NCBI GenBank assembly: GCA_004194705.1
Contig: SADC01001283.1
Location: 930,001 to 994,000, forward strand
Source: Ditylenchus dipsaci
Lineage: Eukaryota > Nematoda > Chromadorea > Rhabditida > Anguinidae
Direction of reading: 5' to 3'
Length of the DNA stretch: 64,000 nucleotides
Under the pieces are notes generated by a model, which ran no database searches, was not told the origin of the DNA, and saw only the letters and a list, made by a program, of their open reading frames with translations. Shown one piece after another: positions 45,101-48,339 of this stretch; within the stretch, counting starts at the first letter, position 1; each line of letters begins with the position of its first letter. A program made the translations under genes and the position numbers.

Positions 45101-47666
45101 AATCTTGTTTGAGGTAGAGATGAGCTTTTACTTTGGTACAGAGACCAGGCCTGGAGTGAAGACATCCGGAAATTTCAGTTTCAGTTCATCCGAGATTGTC
45201 TTTGGAGTAGAAGTTGCTGAATTAAAATGACCTGGAAGAATTTGTGCAGAATTGATTATCGGAAAAGAGGCCGTCAAAGGCTTGATTAAATCAAAGACTT
45301 TGATCCATGGTCGTCCAATCAAATCAAATAAATGGACTCTCTGTATAATATAGGCTTTGAGTGGATGAACTTCCTCTTTGAATTCCACATTGAGATTGAC
45401 CACGCCCAAGAGTCTGAAGGAGTGTCCAGTAAAGCTTCTTCCATTTCTTGTAGTTGGCTGGAGAGGTGGCTGTCCAATTCGATTCCAAGTCTGAGCTGTC
45501 AAGAGTGTTTCTTCTGCGCCTGTATCCATTAGCAGATTGTTGCATCGGACTTTGTTGATGACAAGAGAGAGATTCCATGGAGCTACCTTATCTGTTTCAA
45601 TAGGGGAAAATTTAGCCATACCTGTAAATATATCATTTATGTGGATGGCATTTGAGTTACGATTGAATTTGTCGGAGTTGAGTCTTCGACAAGCTGATGT
45701 AATATGTCCTTTCAGATGGCAATTTCCACAGACGGAATTCTGATGACGACATTGGGAGCGTTGATGATCATTCCTTCCACAGCTGTCGCACACGCCATCA
45801 AAGGCTCTTTTGACTTGATTGAAAGCATGCTTGCGTTTGACTTTTCGGAATTTGGTTCCCAACTGTTGAGAGCGGAAAGCATTTGGAGCTGGCTGAGAGC
45901 GGAACTTGGCATCCTTTCGTCTGGGAATTTGAGCAGCAGCAGCAGAGAACTGATTTGACGCCATTTGCTTGGAGAGTTGATCCAAGTCTGAGTTGAACAT
46001 TGACTGCTTCTTACATCCCTCCACCAGTTCATTGAGAGTGATCTTCTTATTTTCGGCTTCAGCTCTTTCCATCAGTTGAATGCACCTGGCACGCTGTCCA
46101 CATTGATCTTGCATACCAGAAATGAGGATGAGGCACTTATGGTCTTCTTCATCCATTGCACCCAGCTTGGCCAATTCCACTGAGGCATTGACTTGAGTAG
46201 CAAAGGAGATGAGGTCTTGAGCACCATTTTGCACTTGCTTGAGAGCTTCATAGCGGCGGATGACCAGAGAGCGAGTAGTAGCGAAGAGAGATTTGAGGAT
46301 GGCCACCACTTCCGCATATGGCTTTTCATAGGCACCTTTCGGCTGGACTGCATCAGCATATTTCCTGAAATCGCACTCTAAAGTTTACCAATTAAGAGTC
46401 TGACCTTCGATTCATCAGGAAGGGAGGCACCATCTTTTTCAATGAGCACTGAATAGCGGGCATAACATTTGTCGAAAGTGAAGTCTTCCATCGGGTTGTA
46501 GACGAACATTTCCATCCGAGCAGAAAGCGATGAGACCAATTGTAGAGAACTGTTTGCAGAGTTGTTTCCTTGGCCACCAAGGGCATTGTCACCTCGAGGA
46601 TTGAGAGCTGCCCCACCACCAAAGGCCTGGAACATTTCTTTGAGAGATTGGACTAGAAGCTGATTTTGCTGCGCTTGAATTTGAGCTTGAGCCTGAGCTT
46701 GGATCTGAGCTTGAGCTTCGAGGATTGTTTTGAGCTGATCCAAATCCATTTGACTGCGCCAATTGTTGTGTTCTTGAGAGCTGAGAGAGAGAGCAGAGCG
46801 AACCAACAAGAATAGTTTATAACCGAACGAATGATAACAATAGATAACAGAGTGACACGAGTCAACAGAAGACTCGATGTCGTGTCAAGACAATAATAAT
46901 TACGAATAATCTTTCCACACAACAGTAACTATATACTCAGCTACAAAATGGGTGGTCCACTTTATGGTGGGCAAAACCGATAAAATGAGAAAAGACTCCA
47001 CTTTTAAGAAATTGTCATAAAGTCTAAAGAAAAAATACAATGCCACAAAAAGTTCTTTAAAAAAAGAACCCTCCGGACGACCTGATAGAAGCAGATAATA
47101 AAACGGCCGGCGAGAGAAAAAAAAATTGTTTGTAGGTTGCGCTTGTTTTTTGTCGCTTCACTCCACCCTAGTGGTCATTACTCGCAACTCACAGGCTCTA
47201 ATCTGGGGCTCAGTTTTTCTGGACTCCTACGGAGAAGAGGACAGAAATTTAAGGTATTATTAAGGCATTTTTCGGATATCTGAACCCTGCACGATATTGT
47301 CTTTATTTTGATTGTCTTACAGCTTTAGGATTAAATAAGAGTTTTTCGAAAAAATTTGGCTTGGGGGAACAGGCAAAAGTACGCTAAATTCTAGGCGCAA
47401 TAATTGTGTATGGTTCTCAATTACCGAAAATAAAATGTTGAAAGTTTACTGATTTGCACAAAAACACTTAAGAAGAGGCAAACCATTGTATTTGTCGAAG
47501 CACAGAATGGACTGTCTTCAAAAAGGCTGGTTGGAGCATAACTTTATCGGGAAAAGCAATAATGGACTGAGAACATGGTAATACGAACTTTAATTCCAAA
47601 TATTACTTATTACTTTTGCCTTTTAAATTTTGCAGGTTTCCTATGGAACATGTGGTAAATAATTAG
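11668..47666 (+). CDS. UBR3: UBR3-type E3 ubiquitin-protein ligase, whole gene
   Basis: Large N-recognin-family ubiquitin ligase. UBR3 is a RING E3 with a UBR box that acts with RAD6-type E2 enzymes. The domain order here matches vertebrate UBR3: a UBR box (CNSVWPTDFIAYRCTTC ... HEGHDFNRF ... GGACDCGNEDV), a central helical region, and HLPLHR. A split RING-H2 follows (YECPICND ... TCGHTAHLACF ... CPMCRQSVNAILPL), then a Cys-rich cap (CRTC, CLICGEVICLDKCC). The C-terminal cap ends in WGSVFLDSYGEEDRNLR. The gene spans 36 kb with more than 35 exons and very uneven introns (41 bp to 5.5 kb). The long introns hold transposons. The start codon was not found; exons upstream of 11668 are likely. The end is either TAA at 47579 or, if spliced at 47578/47636, TAG at 47664. 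One-base frame offsets at several sites leave it open whether the copy is intact. Confidence 0.93.
12325..12750. mobile_element. Palindromic pogo-like MITE in UBR3 intron
   Basis: Near-perfect inverted halves start CAGTCGAGTCTCGATATAGT and end with its reverse complement, flanked by TA on both sides. The phrase GGTGCCACTATATCGAGAC also occurs twice at the centre. At 426 bp with no ORF it could fold into a nearly full-length hairpin. The terminal sequence is clearly related to Tigger copy 1 (CAGTCGACTCTC). Confidence 0.92.
13027..13196. mobile_element. Pogo-like MITE in UBR3 intron
   Basis: A 170-bp element with ends CAGTCCACTCTCGATAAAGT and ...TATCGAGAGTTGACTG, TA on both sides, and two inner copies of ATACACTATATCGAG. 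Non-coding. Confidence 0.88.
13358..13381 (+). CDS. UBR3: UBR3 24-nt microexon inside the UBR box
   Basis: TTTAG, then 24 nt encoding CMSLCSDC, then GTGAGT. Splicing in phase 0 joins AYNP from 12170 to FLNANHEGHDF at 17521. This gives YRCTTCAYNPCMSLCSDCF, matching the cysteine spacing of UBR3 boxes (CMSLC-x-x-CF). Without it the box would lose three zinc ligands. It sits alone between introns of 1.2 kb and 4.1 kb. Confidence 0.88.
13860..14450. repeat. Diverged tandem repeat, about 180-bp unit, three copies
   Basis: The phrase GCTACATTTTGAGCTAT (with variants) recurs near 13972, 14151 and 14334. Each is followed by GATGAGTATCAATTT and a GGCCAGG-type phrase. Spacing is 179-183 bp. Non-coding, within a UBR3 intron. 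Confidence 0.7.
14490..15592. repeat. Nested foldback cluster
   Basis: Outer arms are about 14510-14610 (CATCTATTTGAAAGCTCTGA) and 15525-15592 (its reverse complement, with AGAGCTTTCAAATGGATG). Inside are two further complete palindromes. One, 14689-15089, has tips CATAGTGACCACGCCGTCC and repeated CCGTCC words. The other, 15100-15430, has arms containing CAAAGGCAAACATG. The nesting suggests successive insertions into one palindrome. Confidence 0.8.
15596..16935. repeat. Foldback with GGTCGAGGT-type arms, two palindromes inside
   Basis: GT-rich phrases (GAGCGGGTGTAGGTGCGTG, GGTCGAGGTCGAT) at 15601-15700 are mirrored by AC-rich ones at 16825-16930 (ACCTCGACC, CACACCCGCTC). Enclosed are a palindrome at 16094-16285 (TGTAGAGCGTGAAGCTGCAA arms) and the TTAA element at 16512-16713. 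No exon recognised. Confidence 0.65.
16512..16713. repeat. TTAA-flanked palindromic element
   Basis: The left arm starts TTAAAGAACCATAGCCGTCG and the right arm ends CGACGGCTATGGTCCTTTAA. The arms include CTCTTTCGTCTCGCACTGTA and its inverse. The same family is at 18396-18597 and 63849-64000, with a half copy at 6726-6790. Confidence 0.88.
17018..17043. mobile_element. Solo right end of a pogo-like MITE
   Basis: CACTATATCGAGAGTTTACT followed by GTA matches the right termini of the MITEs at 13027-13196 and 12325-12750. No partner is nearby, so this is a truncated copy. A similar solo end lies at 20915-20943. Confidence 0.65.
17521..18061 (+). CDS. UBR3: UBR3 exons: second half of UBR box and following segment
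   Basis: Exons 17521-17575, 17621-17666, 17713-17774, 17824-17885 and 17939-18061, all in frame with introns of 45-53 bp. They encode FLNANHEGHDFNRFFSLAG, then GACDCGNEDVLNPKGFCTKH, which completes the UBR box with its final Cys and His ligands. ATLEFLLMKLFVRLLNTCRA and EYISKIIYDEAEGIVLFIQ follow, joining directly to HFVDLGGP at 19949. Confidence 0.9.
18225..18920. repeat. Foldback with inner TTAA palindrome
   Basis: Outer arms TTACAGCTCTACGAAAAGTA at 18230 and TTTTCGTAGAGCTGTAACTT ending near 18902 surround the palindrome at 18396-18597. Both lie in the intron 18062-19948. Confidence 0.72.
18396..18597. repeat. TTAA-flanked palindromic element
   Basis: TTAAAGGACCATACTTGTTG and its inverse ending CAACAAGTATGGTCCTTTAA enclose arms with CGCGCGGGACA and CTCTTTCGTCTC. 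About 200 bp, no ORF. Near-identical in design to 16512-16713 but with a different subterminal segment. Confidence 0.9.
19205..19460. repeat. Foldback, GCATGTAG-core family
   Basis: Arms contain CTAGATTTTGGCTTTCCAAT and ATTAGAAAGCCAAAATCTAG. The GCATGTAGTTCTAGATTTTG phrase resembles the cores of the foldbacks at 31292-31812 and 61945-62347 (GCATGTAGCCCTGAATC). Confidence 0.65.
19949..21309 (+). CDS. UBR3: UBR3 exons: helical region with 21-, 17- and 12-nt microexons
   Basis: Exons 19949-20048 (HFVDLGGPIIDVVAQILLD), 20126-20146 (DAFLEDL), 20221-20375 (AKSAGIDVNSEDDAIEYG through ILSNSKYK), 20455-20471 (TKFSCR), 20967-21072 (FFENYPLILDLMHNLVQQLP), 21127-21138 (ISVQ) and 21189-21309 (ICSSANICRMLQETILV). 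Phases fit throughout. The 17-nt and 12-nt exons supply exactly the residues that align with UBR3 between YK and FxxxY and in HISVQ. An upstream GT-AG-flanked stretch near 19785 was left out because HFVDLGG already joins IVLFIQ in phase. Confidence 0.85.
21659..23820 (-). mobile_element. Tigger/pogo-family DNA transposon, copy 2, in UBR3 intron
   Basis: The left end CAGTCTACTCTCGGTTATCC is preceded by TA. The subterminal unit GTGTCGGATAACCGAGAG is repeated at the left and inverted near 23750-23815. The extreme right terminus is eroded, so the right border is approximate. The element carries a largely open transposase gene on the minus strand, opposite to UBR3, inside the 21310-25700 intron. 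Confidence 0.9.
21871..23638 (-). CDS. Tigger-type transposase, nearly intact, with small introns
   Basis: The start ATG at 23638 directly follows a TTTCAG acceptor (MSTRKHKAVSLEMKKTIIDA). CENP-B-type DNA-binding segments follow: AIKHAIDDGGSAKRQRM and MEEALVVWLKQVR. The DDE core has the first Asp in DDVFNVDETALF and then KLPLLVIGKSLNPRCF. The second Asp is in VMLYVDNCSAHP, and PNTTALSQ leads to the third Asp in MDQGIIQNLKAHYRRFLL. An acidic C-terminal tail ends YFSFDI and TAA. Exons are separated by short AT-rich introns (for example after TGELMK and at QLLPNKTMAFKG). Compared with copy 1, the three catalytic aspartates are clear and few frame changes are visible. It is the best candidate for an active source of pogo-like MITEs here, though its right terminus is damaged. 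Confidence 0.82.
23821..25700. other. Repeat-rich intron sequence
   Basis: Holds a GC-rich half-hairpin (23890-23985, GAGATGCGCACACCCACATAC phrase) and a palindromic stretch at 24290-24480 around GGGTTATTTATGACCC. It also has a short tandem phrase GGTCAATTGGTCCAC near 24540-24625 and an inverted B-box-like site at 24706-24730. A CATACCAGAGTTTCTTTATG segment shared with 54490, 57540 and 60020 is present too. No UBR3 exon was recognised. Confidence 0.45.
25701..26111 (+). CDS. UBR3: UBR3 exons with an apparent one-base deletion
   Basis: Exon 25701-25952 encodes KETFFNRTYVPPSNLEQETD through NKFITKFGYSYLITDVQNIF, in phase with 21309. Exon 26004-26111 begins MNVMWRIVEGSHQEYENTA and meets TAA at 26063. 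The following bases continue the family alignment in another frame (AFTLEWDASAQIM). A single missing base near 26055-26065 would explain this. The 5' splice site GTGGGT at 26112 lies only six bases before a foldback insertion. Confidence 0.78.
26118..26572. repeat. TTTAAA palindromic element abutting a UBR3 splice donor
   Basis: TTTAAAGGGGCATGCTCACC at the left is mirrored by GGTGACCATGCCCTTTGAA at the right. Inner arms hold TTGGTTTCTAACAAAAC and AATGATTAGGAA. The right arm is split by a second element (26273-26504). The first base of this element is within seven bases of the exon end at 26111. Confidence 0.85.
26273..26504. repeat. TTAA-flanked palindrome nested in another palindrome
   Basis: The flanks are GTACAAAG-TTAA on the left and TTAA-ATGATTAGG on the right. 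Removing one TTAA plus the insert restores the GTACAAAGTTAAATGATTAGG arrangement seen in related elements. This demonstrates a TTAA target-site duplication. Ends are AGAGCCGTGCTCGTGC and the inverse-like GGGCACGACCATGCCCT. The left arm GCGAACCAGCAG is mirrored by CTACTGGTTCGCG. Confidence 0.87.
26813..27005. repeat. Minisatellite of TTGGCGCCAATATG-type units
   Basis: About a dozen diverged copies of a 14-16 bp unit built on TTGGCGCCA and ATTTTGTTGTTTGCGCC lie in an UBR3 intron. The unit is itself palindromic (GGCGCC). Confidence 0.75.
27455..28082 (+). CDS. UBR3: UBR3 exons with HLPLHR motif
   Basis: Exons 27455-27536 (MFNTLSTESPNGSQAMSNAL), 27586-27798, 27844-27971 and 28013-28082. The second exon carries TTFHLPLHRHLAYALMQAL and ILHPIRIQ, the family hallmark of the central region. 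The third carries AEYLAGMWIRNGGMIRNS. The fourth carries ISAANMNQEFFWKIVVKSF. The intron 27799-27843 seems to begin with GC (CAG|GCTAGT). Placing the junction there gives exactly the expected length between IQ and RAEY. The other introns are 41-49 bp. Confidence 0.88.
28190..28690. repeat. Foldback with nested palindrome in UBR3 intron
   Basis: Outer arms GGCACTAGTGCAGAATCGGT and CCGATTCTGCACTAGTGCC surround inner arms GTATTTCCTCTAATTGAAGC and TATATTAGAGGAAATACGG (28321-28552). The GGGGACCAAGGCAAAATGTGG phrase occurs in the outer arms. Confidence 0.82.
28748..28770 (-). repeat. B-box-like site, SINE fragment candidate
   Basis: On the minus strand the sequence reads GATGGTTCGAGTCCAAGTG, a close match to the tRNA-type B-box. 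No full tRNA fold was found. It is probably a remnant of a tRNA-derived SINE. Confidence 0.4.
28809..29412 (+). CDS. UBR3: UBR3 exons, central region continued
   Basis: Exons 28809-28906 (CFSFDEDFRESMSNGRIITS ... FDGCLR), 28950-29061 (FLLDILVPQVGKNVTLESEL ... AELVCALSFG), 29109-29186 (LRQSIPARGIRIDEKYSLIF) and 29236 to about 29395 (ISDFSQPDQGEMYQGGLYTL, then WAQEFDPVLCELL). All are in phase. The match to GMYTPKAEVWDQEFDPV-type UBR3 sequence is strong. The end of the last exon is uncertain; GTGCGT after ...VARQKI is the best donor. A further candidate exon follows a TTTTTAG near 29440. Confidence 0.85.
30062..30938. repeat. Foldback with GGGGGGATTTTTGCT minisatellite arms
   Basis: The left arm GGTTATGGGTAAAAATCCCC is followed by tandem CAAAAATCCCCCCAG units. 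The right arm has at least six units of GGGGGGATTTTTGCT and ends GGGGATTTTTACCCATAACC. The right array is longer than the left, so the arms have changed copy number independently. The spacer, about 650 bp, is non-coding. Confidence 0.87.
31292..31812. repeat. Foldback with CCCGTCAAAAT arms and GCATGTAG core
   Basis: Ends GGCCAGCGTATGTTAGGACT and AGTCCGTCCTAACATACGC. Subterminal tandem units CCGTCAAAATNATTAAATCT are mirrored by GACGGGAGATTTAATGNTTTT. The core is GCATGTAGCCCTGAATCTCT with its inverse TTCAGGGCTACATGC. A second member is at 61945-62347. Confidence 0.87.
32147..33696 (+). CDS. UBR3: UBR3 exons preceding the RING
   Basis: Exons 32147-32237 (FHRSVNWPFDNPRDAAKLER), 32400-32460 (RMRCNNAREFHSLVIKAEER), 32516-32696 (DLARLKQSNSEDRKW ... 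FFYIMQFILNR), 33194-33450 (WLISEQEQNLILQEAVYLLT) and 33508-33696 (SILDLLLAHFLKAEEAIDPK). WLISEQEQN aligns with the KILMDHQNLSEHV-type segment of UBR3. The 32237/32400 junction is out of phase by one base in the frames that align, so either the first exon border or the sequence is off. Confidence 0.8.
33027..33095. mobile_element. Very short pogo-like MITE (69 bp)
   Basis: CAGTTAACCTTCTCTATAAG and the inverse ending TATAGAGAAGGTTGACTG are flanked by TA on both sides. The element is almost all stem. Confidence 0.85.
33775..33985. repeat. Small foldback with ACGAAAACCTGCTT units
   Basis: GGTGAAACCTACTTAACG, then tandem CGAAAACCTGCTCGA units, are mirrored by TTTTCGCTCAACCAG and TAAGAAGGTTTTGC at 33945-33980. 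Confidence 0.65.
34346..34567. repeat. Diverged palindromic element of the 26273-26504 type
   Basis: Contains AATTTTCATTCGTTTTGCTT, CCTGATATTGATGACCTTAT and CTAGACAAGAACGAATGAAA, which match the nested element at 26273-26504 in the same order. The ends are eroded (TTTTAAAGTTTCACTG and GCGATTTTAACTTAA). Confidence 0.7.
34717..35607 (+). CDS. UBR3: UBR3 exons: coiled segment and first half of RING-H2
   Basis: Exons 34717-34825 (DSVSKKFIDHLYETQVFKNA), 34879-35146, 35246-35387, 35444-35472 and 35526-35607. The second has a Lys/Gln-rich helix (KEKKLLAKRKQTALIQSQKL) followed by VYECPICND, the first RING cysteine pair. The last gives SACTCGHTAHLACFQAYTD, the CxH/HxxC part of a RING-H2 that binds the E2. 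In the third exon the frame starting VMDSVLGGHEKE ends out of phase. A one-base offset near 35345 would join QAKDAMLSE to VYSDLARFV. Confidence 0.85.
35608..36589. other. UBR3 intron, no repeat boundary resolved
   Basis: An AT-rich intron of about 1 kb. An inverted pair GACTGTCATTTAGCCC / ATATGACAGTCG and weak GAATTC-like symmetry around 35830-36000 suggest an old foldback. No exon was recognised. Confidence 0.35.
36590..37299 (+). CDS. UBR3: UBR3 exons: second half of RING and 33-nt exon
   Basis: Exons 36590-36630 (LMDSDSGEDFGIE), 36746-37022, 37080-37112 (QNPPDLDNYQN) and 37163-37299 (AFVSFEKVCRQINKFRR). The second begins VENGRQLSFINFLSATNKCL and must change frame by one base near 36815 to read SAQQMPFTDKIYSCPMCRQ, then SVNAILPL. 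That supplies the last RING cysteine pair, matching the TCPLCRQFANSVLP-type ending. Phases of the 33-nt exon fit both neighbours. Confidence 0.83.
37318..37409. mobile_element. Pogo-like MITE, 92 bp
   Basis: CAGTCGAGTCTCGATTTTAC and the inverse ending GAAATCGAGACTTGACTG. TA is on the left and TG on the right, so the right flank has mutated. It lies 18 bp downstream of a UBR3 exon. Confidence 0.83.
37472..38180. repeat. Foldback with TTTTTGTACCAAATTTCC arms and GATTGAGCGGATC core
   Basis: Arms end AACGTTTTCCTTGGGCAATA and TATTGCCCGTTTTCC. Each holds five to six units of roughly TTTTTTGTACCAAATTTCC, then a unique arm (TTCTTGCAAAATTATGC and its inverse). The central core GATTGAGCGGATCAGAATTC is present in both orientations. 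The same core is found at 61731-61866 with different arm units. Confidence 0.88.
38269..39615 (+). CDS. UBR3: UBR3 exons, region after RING
   Basis: Confident exons are 39049-39128 (NNIEHQQLLSRKKISNKKPS), 39175-39411 (HLLFGSRLSSTEETGRSTDQ through MPPLLLFDCKSLLLRVCTYI) and 39465-39615 (ELCKIVYRHVLCMALCQIAL), all in phase. A probable earlier exon starts at 38269 (NQPTPSSVIFENPG) in phase with 37299; its 3' end is unclear. MPPLLLFDCKSLLL followed by CKIVYRHVL matches the VPILYHDVTSLLL ... CIVKVL segment of UBR3. Antisense open frames over 39010-39738 are shadows. Confidence 0.8.
38877..39016. mobile_element. Pogo-like MITE 32 bp upstream of a UBR3 exon
   Basis: CAGTCGATTCTGCCTATAAG and the inverse ending GTAGAGAGAGTCAACTG, TA on both sides, 140 bp. 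The following exon starts at 39049, so the element occupies the branch-point vicinity of that intron. Confidence 0.82.
40301..41618 (+). CDS. UBR3: UBR3 exons: C-terminal region with Cys-rich motif
   Basis: Exons 40301-40381 (ACDFVCKSMQPCLSCFFNHL), 40449-40787 (GPASEAIDLLLSLSESTCSE through LDHAMFEQTANI) and 41327-41618. The last reads IIAEDIVEWREPGLLTLPYS, then ICRTCNTSPPSPMICLICGE and VICLDKCC. This is the zinc-binding motif of the UBR3 C-terminal cap, ending HSVECGSG at a GTGAGC donor. Phases are consistent. Confidence 0.9.
41832..41992 (-). repeat. 3' LTR of the gypsy element
   Basis: 161 bp. The inner border on the minus strand is a polypurine tract AAGGGGGAGA (41993-42002). It differs from the other LTR at one position (CCAGCAAG here, CCAACAAG there). 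Confidence 0.93.
42297..42878 (-). pseudogene. Integrase C-terminal segment of the gypsy element
   Basis: Open frame starting LNGKSPAEVFFGRKIRTRI, typical of the end of the integrase core and the C-terminal domain, and ending near 42297. It is cut off from the upstream integrase frame by a lesion at about 42895-42930. There, short CCTATAAA-type repeats replace the expected codons and introduce stops. Confidence 0.85.
42955..44487 (-). pseudogene. RT end, RNase H and integrase core of the gypsy element
   Basis: Reads the RT thumb/connection (MPTPKDVSQVRAFLGAINFY) and then RNase H (IIVSADASQSGLGA, LQTDHKPLLSIF, DMLSRL). The integrase follows with zinc-binding HHCC residues (GHKGIVRMKSF ... CSAC) and the DDE triad (HIDFAGPF, VSDNGTQFTSD, NGQAERF). 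It is out of frame with the upstream RT segment, with a break near 44610, and ends prematurely at 42955. Catalytic residues are intact within this segment. Confidence 0.9.
44382..45098 (-). pseudogene. Reverse transcriptase palm/fingers of the gypsy element
   Basis: Contains LKPVDFSNWAAPIVSVRKKN, LRVCADFS, FSLIDLSDAYLQVQLD and LPFGIKSAPSIFQ. The catalytic box is YSDD where most relatives have a hydrophobic residue before DD. Frame is lost just after ASPL at about 44610 and continues in the adjoining segment. The start is separated from protease by another frame change near 45110-45128. Confidence 0.88.
45128..46309 (-). pseudogene. Gag C-terminus, zinc knuckles and protease of the gypsy element
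   Basis: Capsid-like helical region (LKSLFATTRSLVIRRYEALK), then two CCHC knuckles (CDSCGRNDHQRSQC and CGNCHLKGHITSAC). An aspartic protease follows with LLMDTGAEETLLT as active site and a later LIGRPW motif. The frame starts after a break at about 46375 and ends at 45128 before RT. Confidence 0.88.
46378..46749 (-). pseudogene. Gag N-terminal segment of the gypsy element
   Basis: The start at 46749 (MDLDQLKTILEAQAQ) is only about 15 nt inside the 5' LTR, so it nearly overlaps the primer-binding site. A Gln/Ala-rich AQAQIQAQ tract follows. The frame stops at 46378 just before the next gag segment, where a difference of about two bases shifts frame. Confidence 0.82.
46750..46761 (-). other. 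Primer-binding site of the gypsy element
   Basis: On the minus strand TGGCGCAGTCAA begins two bases after the 5' LTR. TGGCGCAGTC resembles the tRNA-Ser-type primer sites described for the 297/17.6 group; the tRNA identity is inferred. Confidence 0.65.
46764..46924 (-). repeat. 5' LTR of the gypsy element
   Basis: 161 bp, TGTTGTG...CACAACA, followed on the + strand by the target repeat GTAAC. One base differs from the 3' LTR. Confidence 0.93.
47136..47666 (+). CDS. UBR3: UBR3 last exons
   Basis: Exon 47136-47253 encodes GCACFLSLHSTLVVITRNSQ, then ALIWGSVFLDSYGEEDRNLR, in phase with 41618 across the 5.5-kb intron. Exon 47476-47581 encodes RGKPLYLSKHRMDCLQKGWL, then EHNFIGKSNNGLRTW and TAA. 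These match the [23 protein letters not shown] ending of UBR3. An alternative splice (GTAATA at 47578 to TTTTGCAG at 47635) would append FPMEHVVNN and stop at 47664. Confidence 0.92.
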
Positions 47667-48339
47667 GGTTGTTTAGCAAAAAGCTGAAAAAAATTCGTCT
47701 AAAATAGCGTTTTCATCTATGTTGAGATCAAATTTTATTGTAAAGTCTCACATAAAAAGATAGCCCGGAATGTCAGCTTTCCAACGGCTTTTCGCTTAAC
47801 AACCCTGTAAATGATGGTTATTTAAAAAAGTGTTTTCTCGAGACTAATATGCAACATTTCAGCGCCAATTTCTTAAAGATTCACACTACTATTCCTACTG
47901 AAACAAATAAACGCTTTTAAACGCTTTTTGCAGAAAATGCATAGTCGGTTGGCAGTTTCATGTGAAATTTTTCGTTCGTCTTTTTCTGTTCTTTGGCTGT
48001 TTTTATGACACATGTTTGACCCCATCTTGAGTTAGATAAAAAAAGTAATAAAATCGCTGCTAAATGAAAAAAATCGGAAAAACATCACAAAAACCGCCAA
48101 AGGCTATATATCCTTTGTGAAAAATGTACTAAAAAACAGCTGCTCAATCGAATGCAAATTTAACTGAATAACTATTAGAAAATAGCTTCTAGTCATTTAC
48201 TCCAAGAAATTTGTAATTTAAATTGTAAAAAAATTTGTAAAAAATAAATAACTTTTTATGGTGTTTGATTAAAATTTCCGCGTATGGAAGTTTGGAAGTT
48301 AGTGAGTTCGCTGTGTGATGACAGGGCTAGGTAAATTAA
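47667..48339. other. Intergenic, no feature seen
   Basis: AT-rich sequence between the UBR3 end and the piggyBac relic; no clear repeat or exon. Confidence 0.4.

Larger units (their letters stand above)
41832..46924 (-). mobile_element. Ty3/gypsy LTR retrotransposon in UBR3 intron
   Basis: A 5093-bp element with two 161-bp LTRs, each starting TGTTGTG and ending CACAACA. The 5-bp target duplication GTAAC is intact on both sides (41827-41831, 46925-46929). On the minus strand the order is 5' LTR, primer-binding site, gag with two CCHC knuckles, protease, reverse transcriptase, RNase H, integrase, polypurine tract, 3' LTR, which is the Ty3/gypsy order. The LTRs differ at one visible base, so insertion was recent. 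The coding region nevertheless has several frame breaks. It lies antisense to UBR3 in the intron before the two last exons. Confidence 0.95.
41735..47085. repeat. Foldback split by the gypsy insertion
   Basis: The left arm (about 41740-41831: TTTTTCTTTAGATTTTATGA, ACCACTCATTTTGTAAC) and right arm (46925-47075: GTAACTATA, CTACAAAATGGGTGGTCCAC, TAAAGTCTAAAGAAAAAATA) are reverse complements. They are separated only by the LTR element. Removing that element and one GTAAC leaves an ordinary foldback of about 260 bp in the UBR3 intron. Confidence 0.82.

Noticed and set aside
45098..45128. Programmed frameshift between protease and RT of the gypsy element
   Set aside because: No slippery heptamer is visible at the junction, and other similar frame breaks occur in the same element, so a mutation or sequence error is more likely.
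42513..46381. Plus-strand open frames across the retrotransposon
   Set aside because: They are complements of the gag-pol coding strand, which alone carries the RT, RNase H, integrase and protease motifs.
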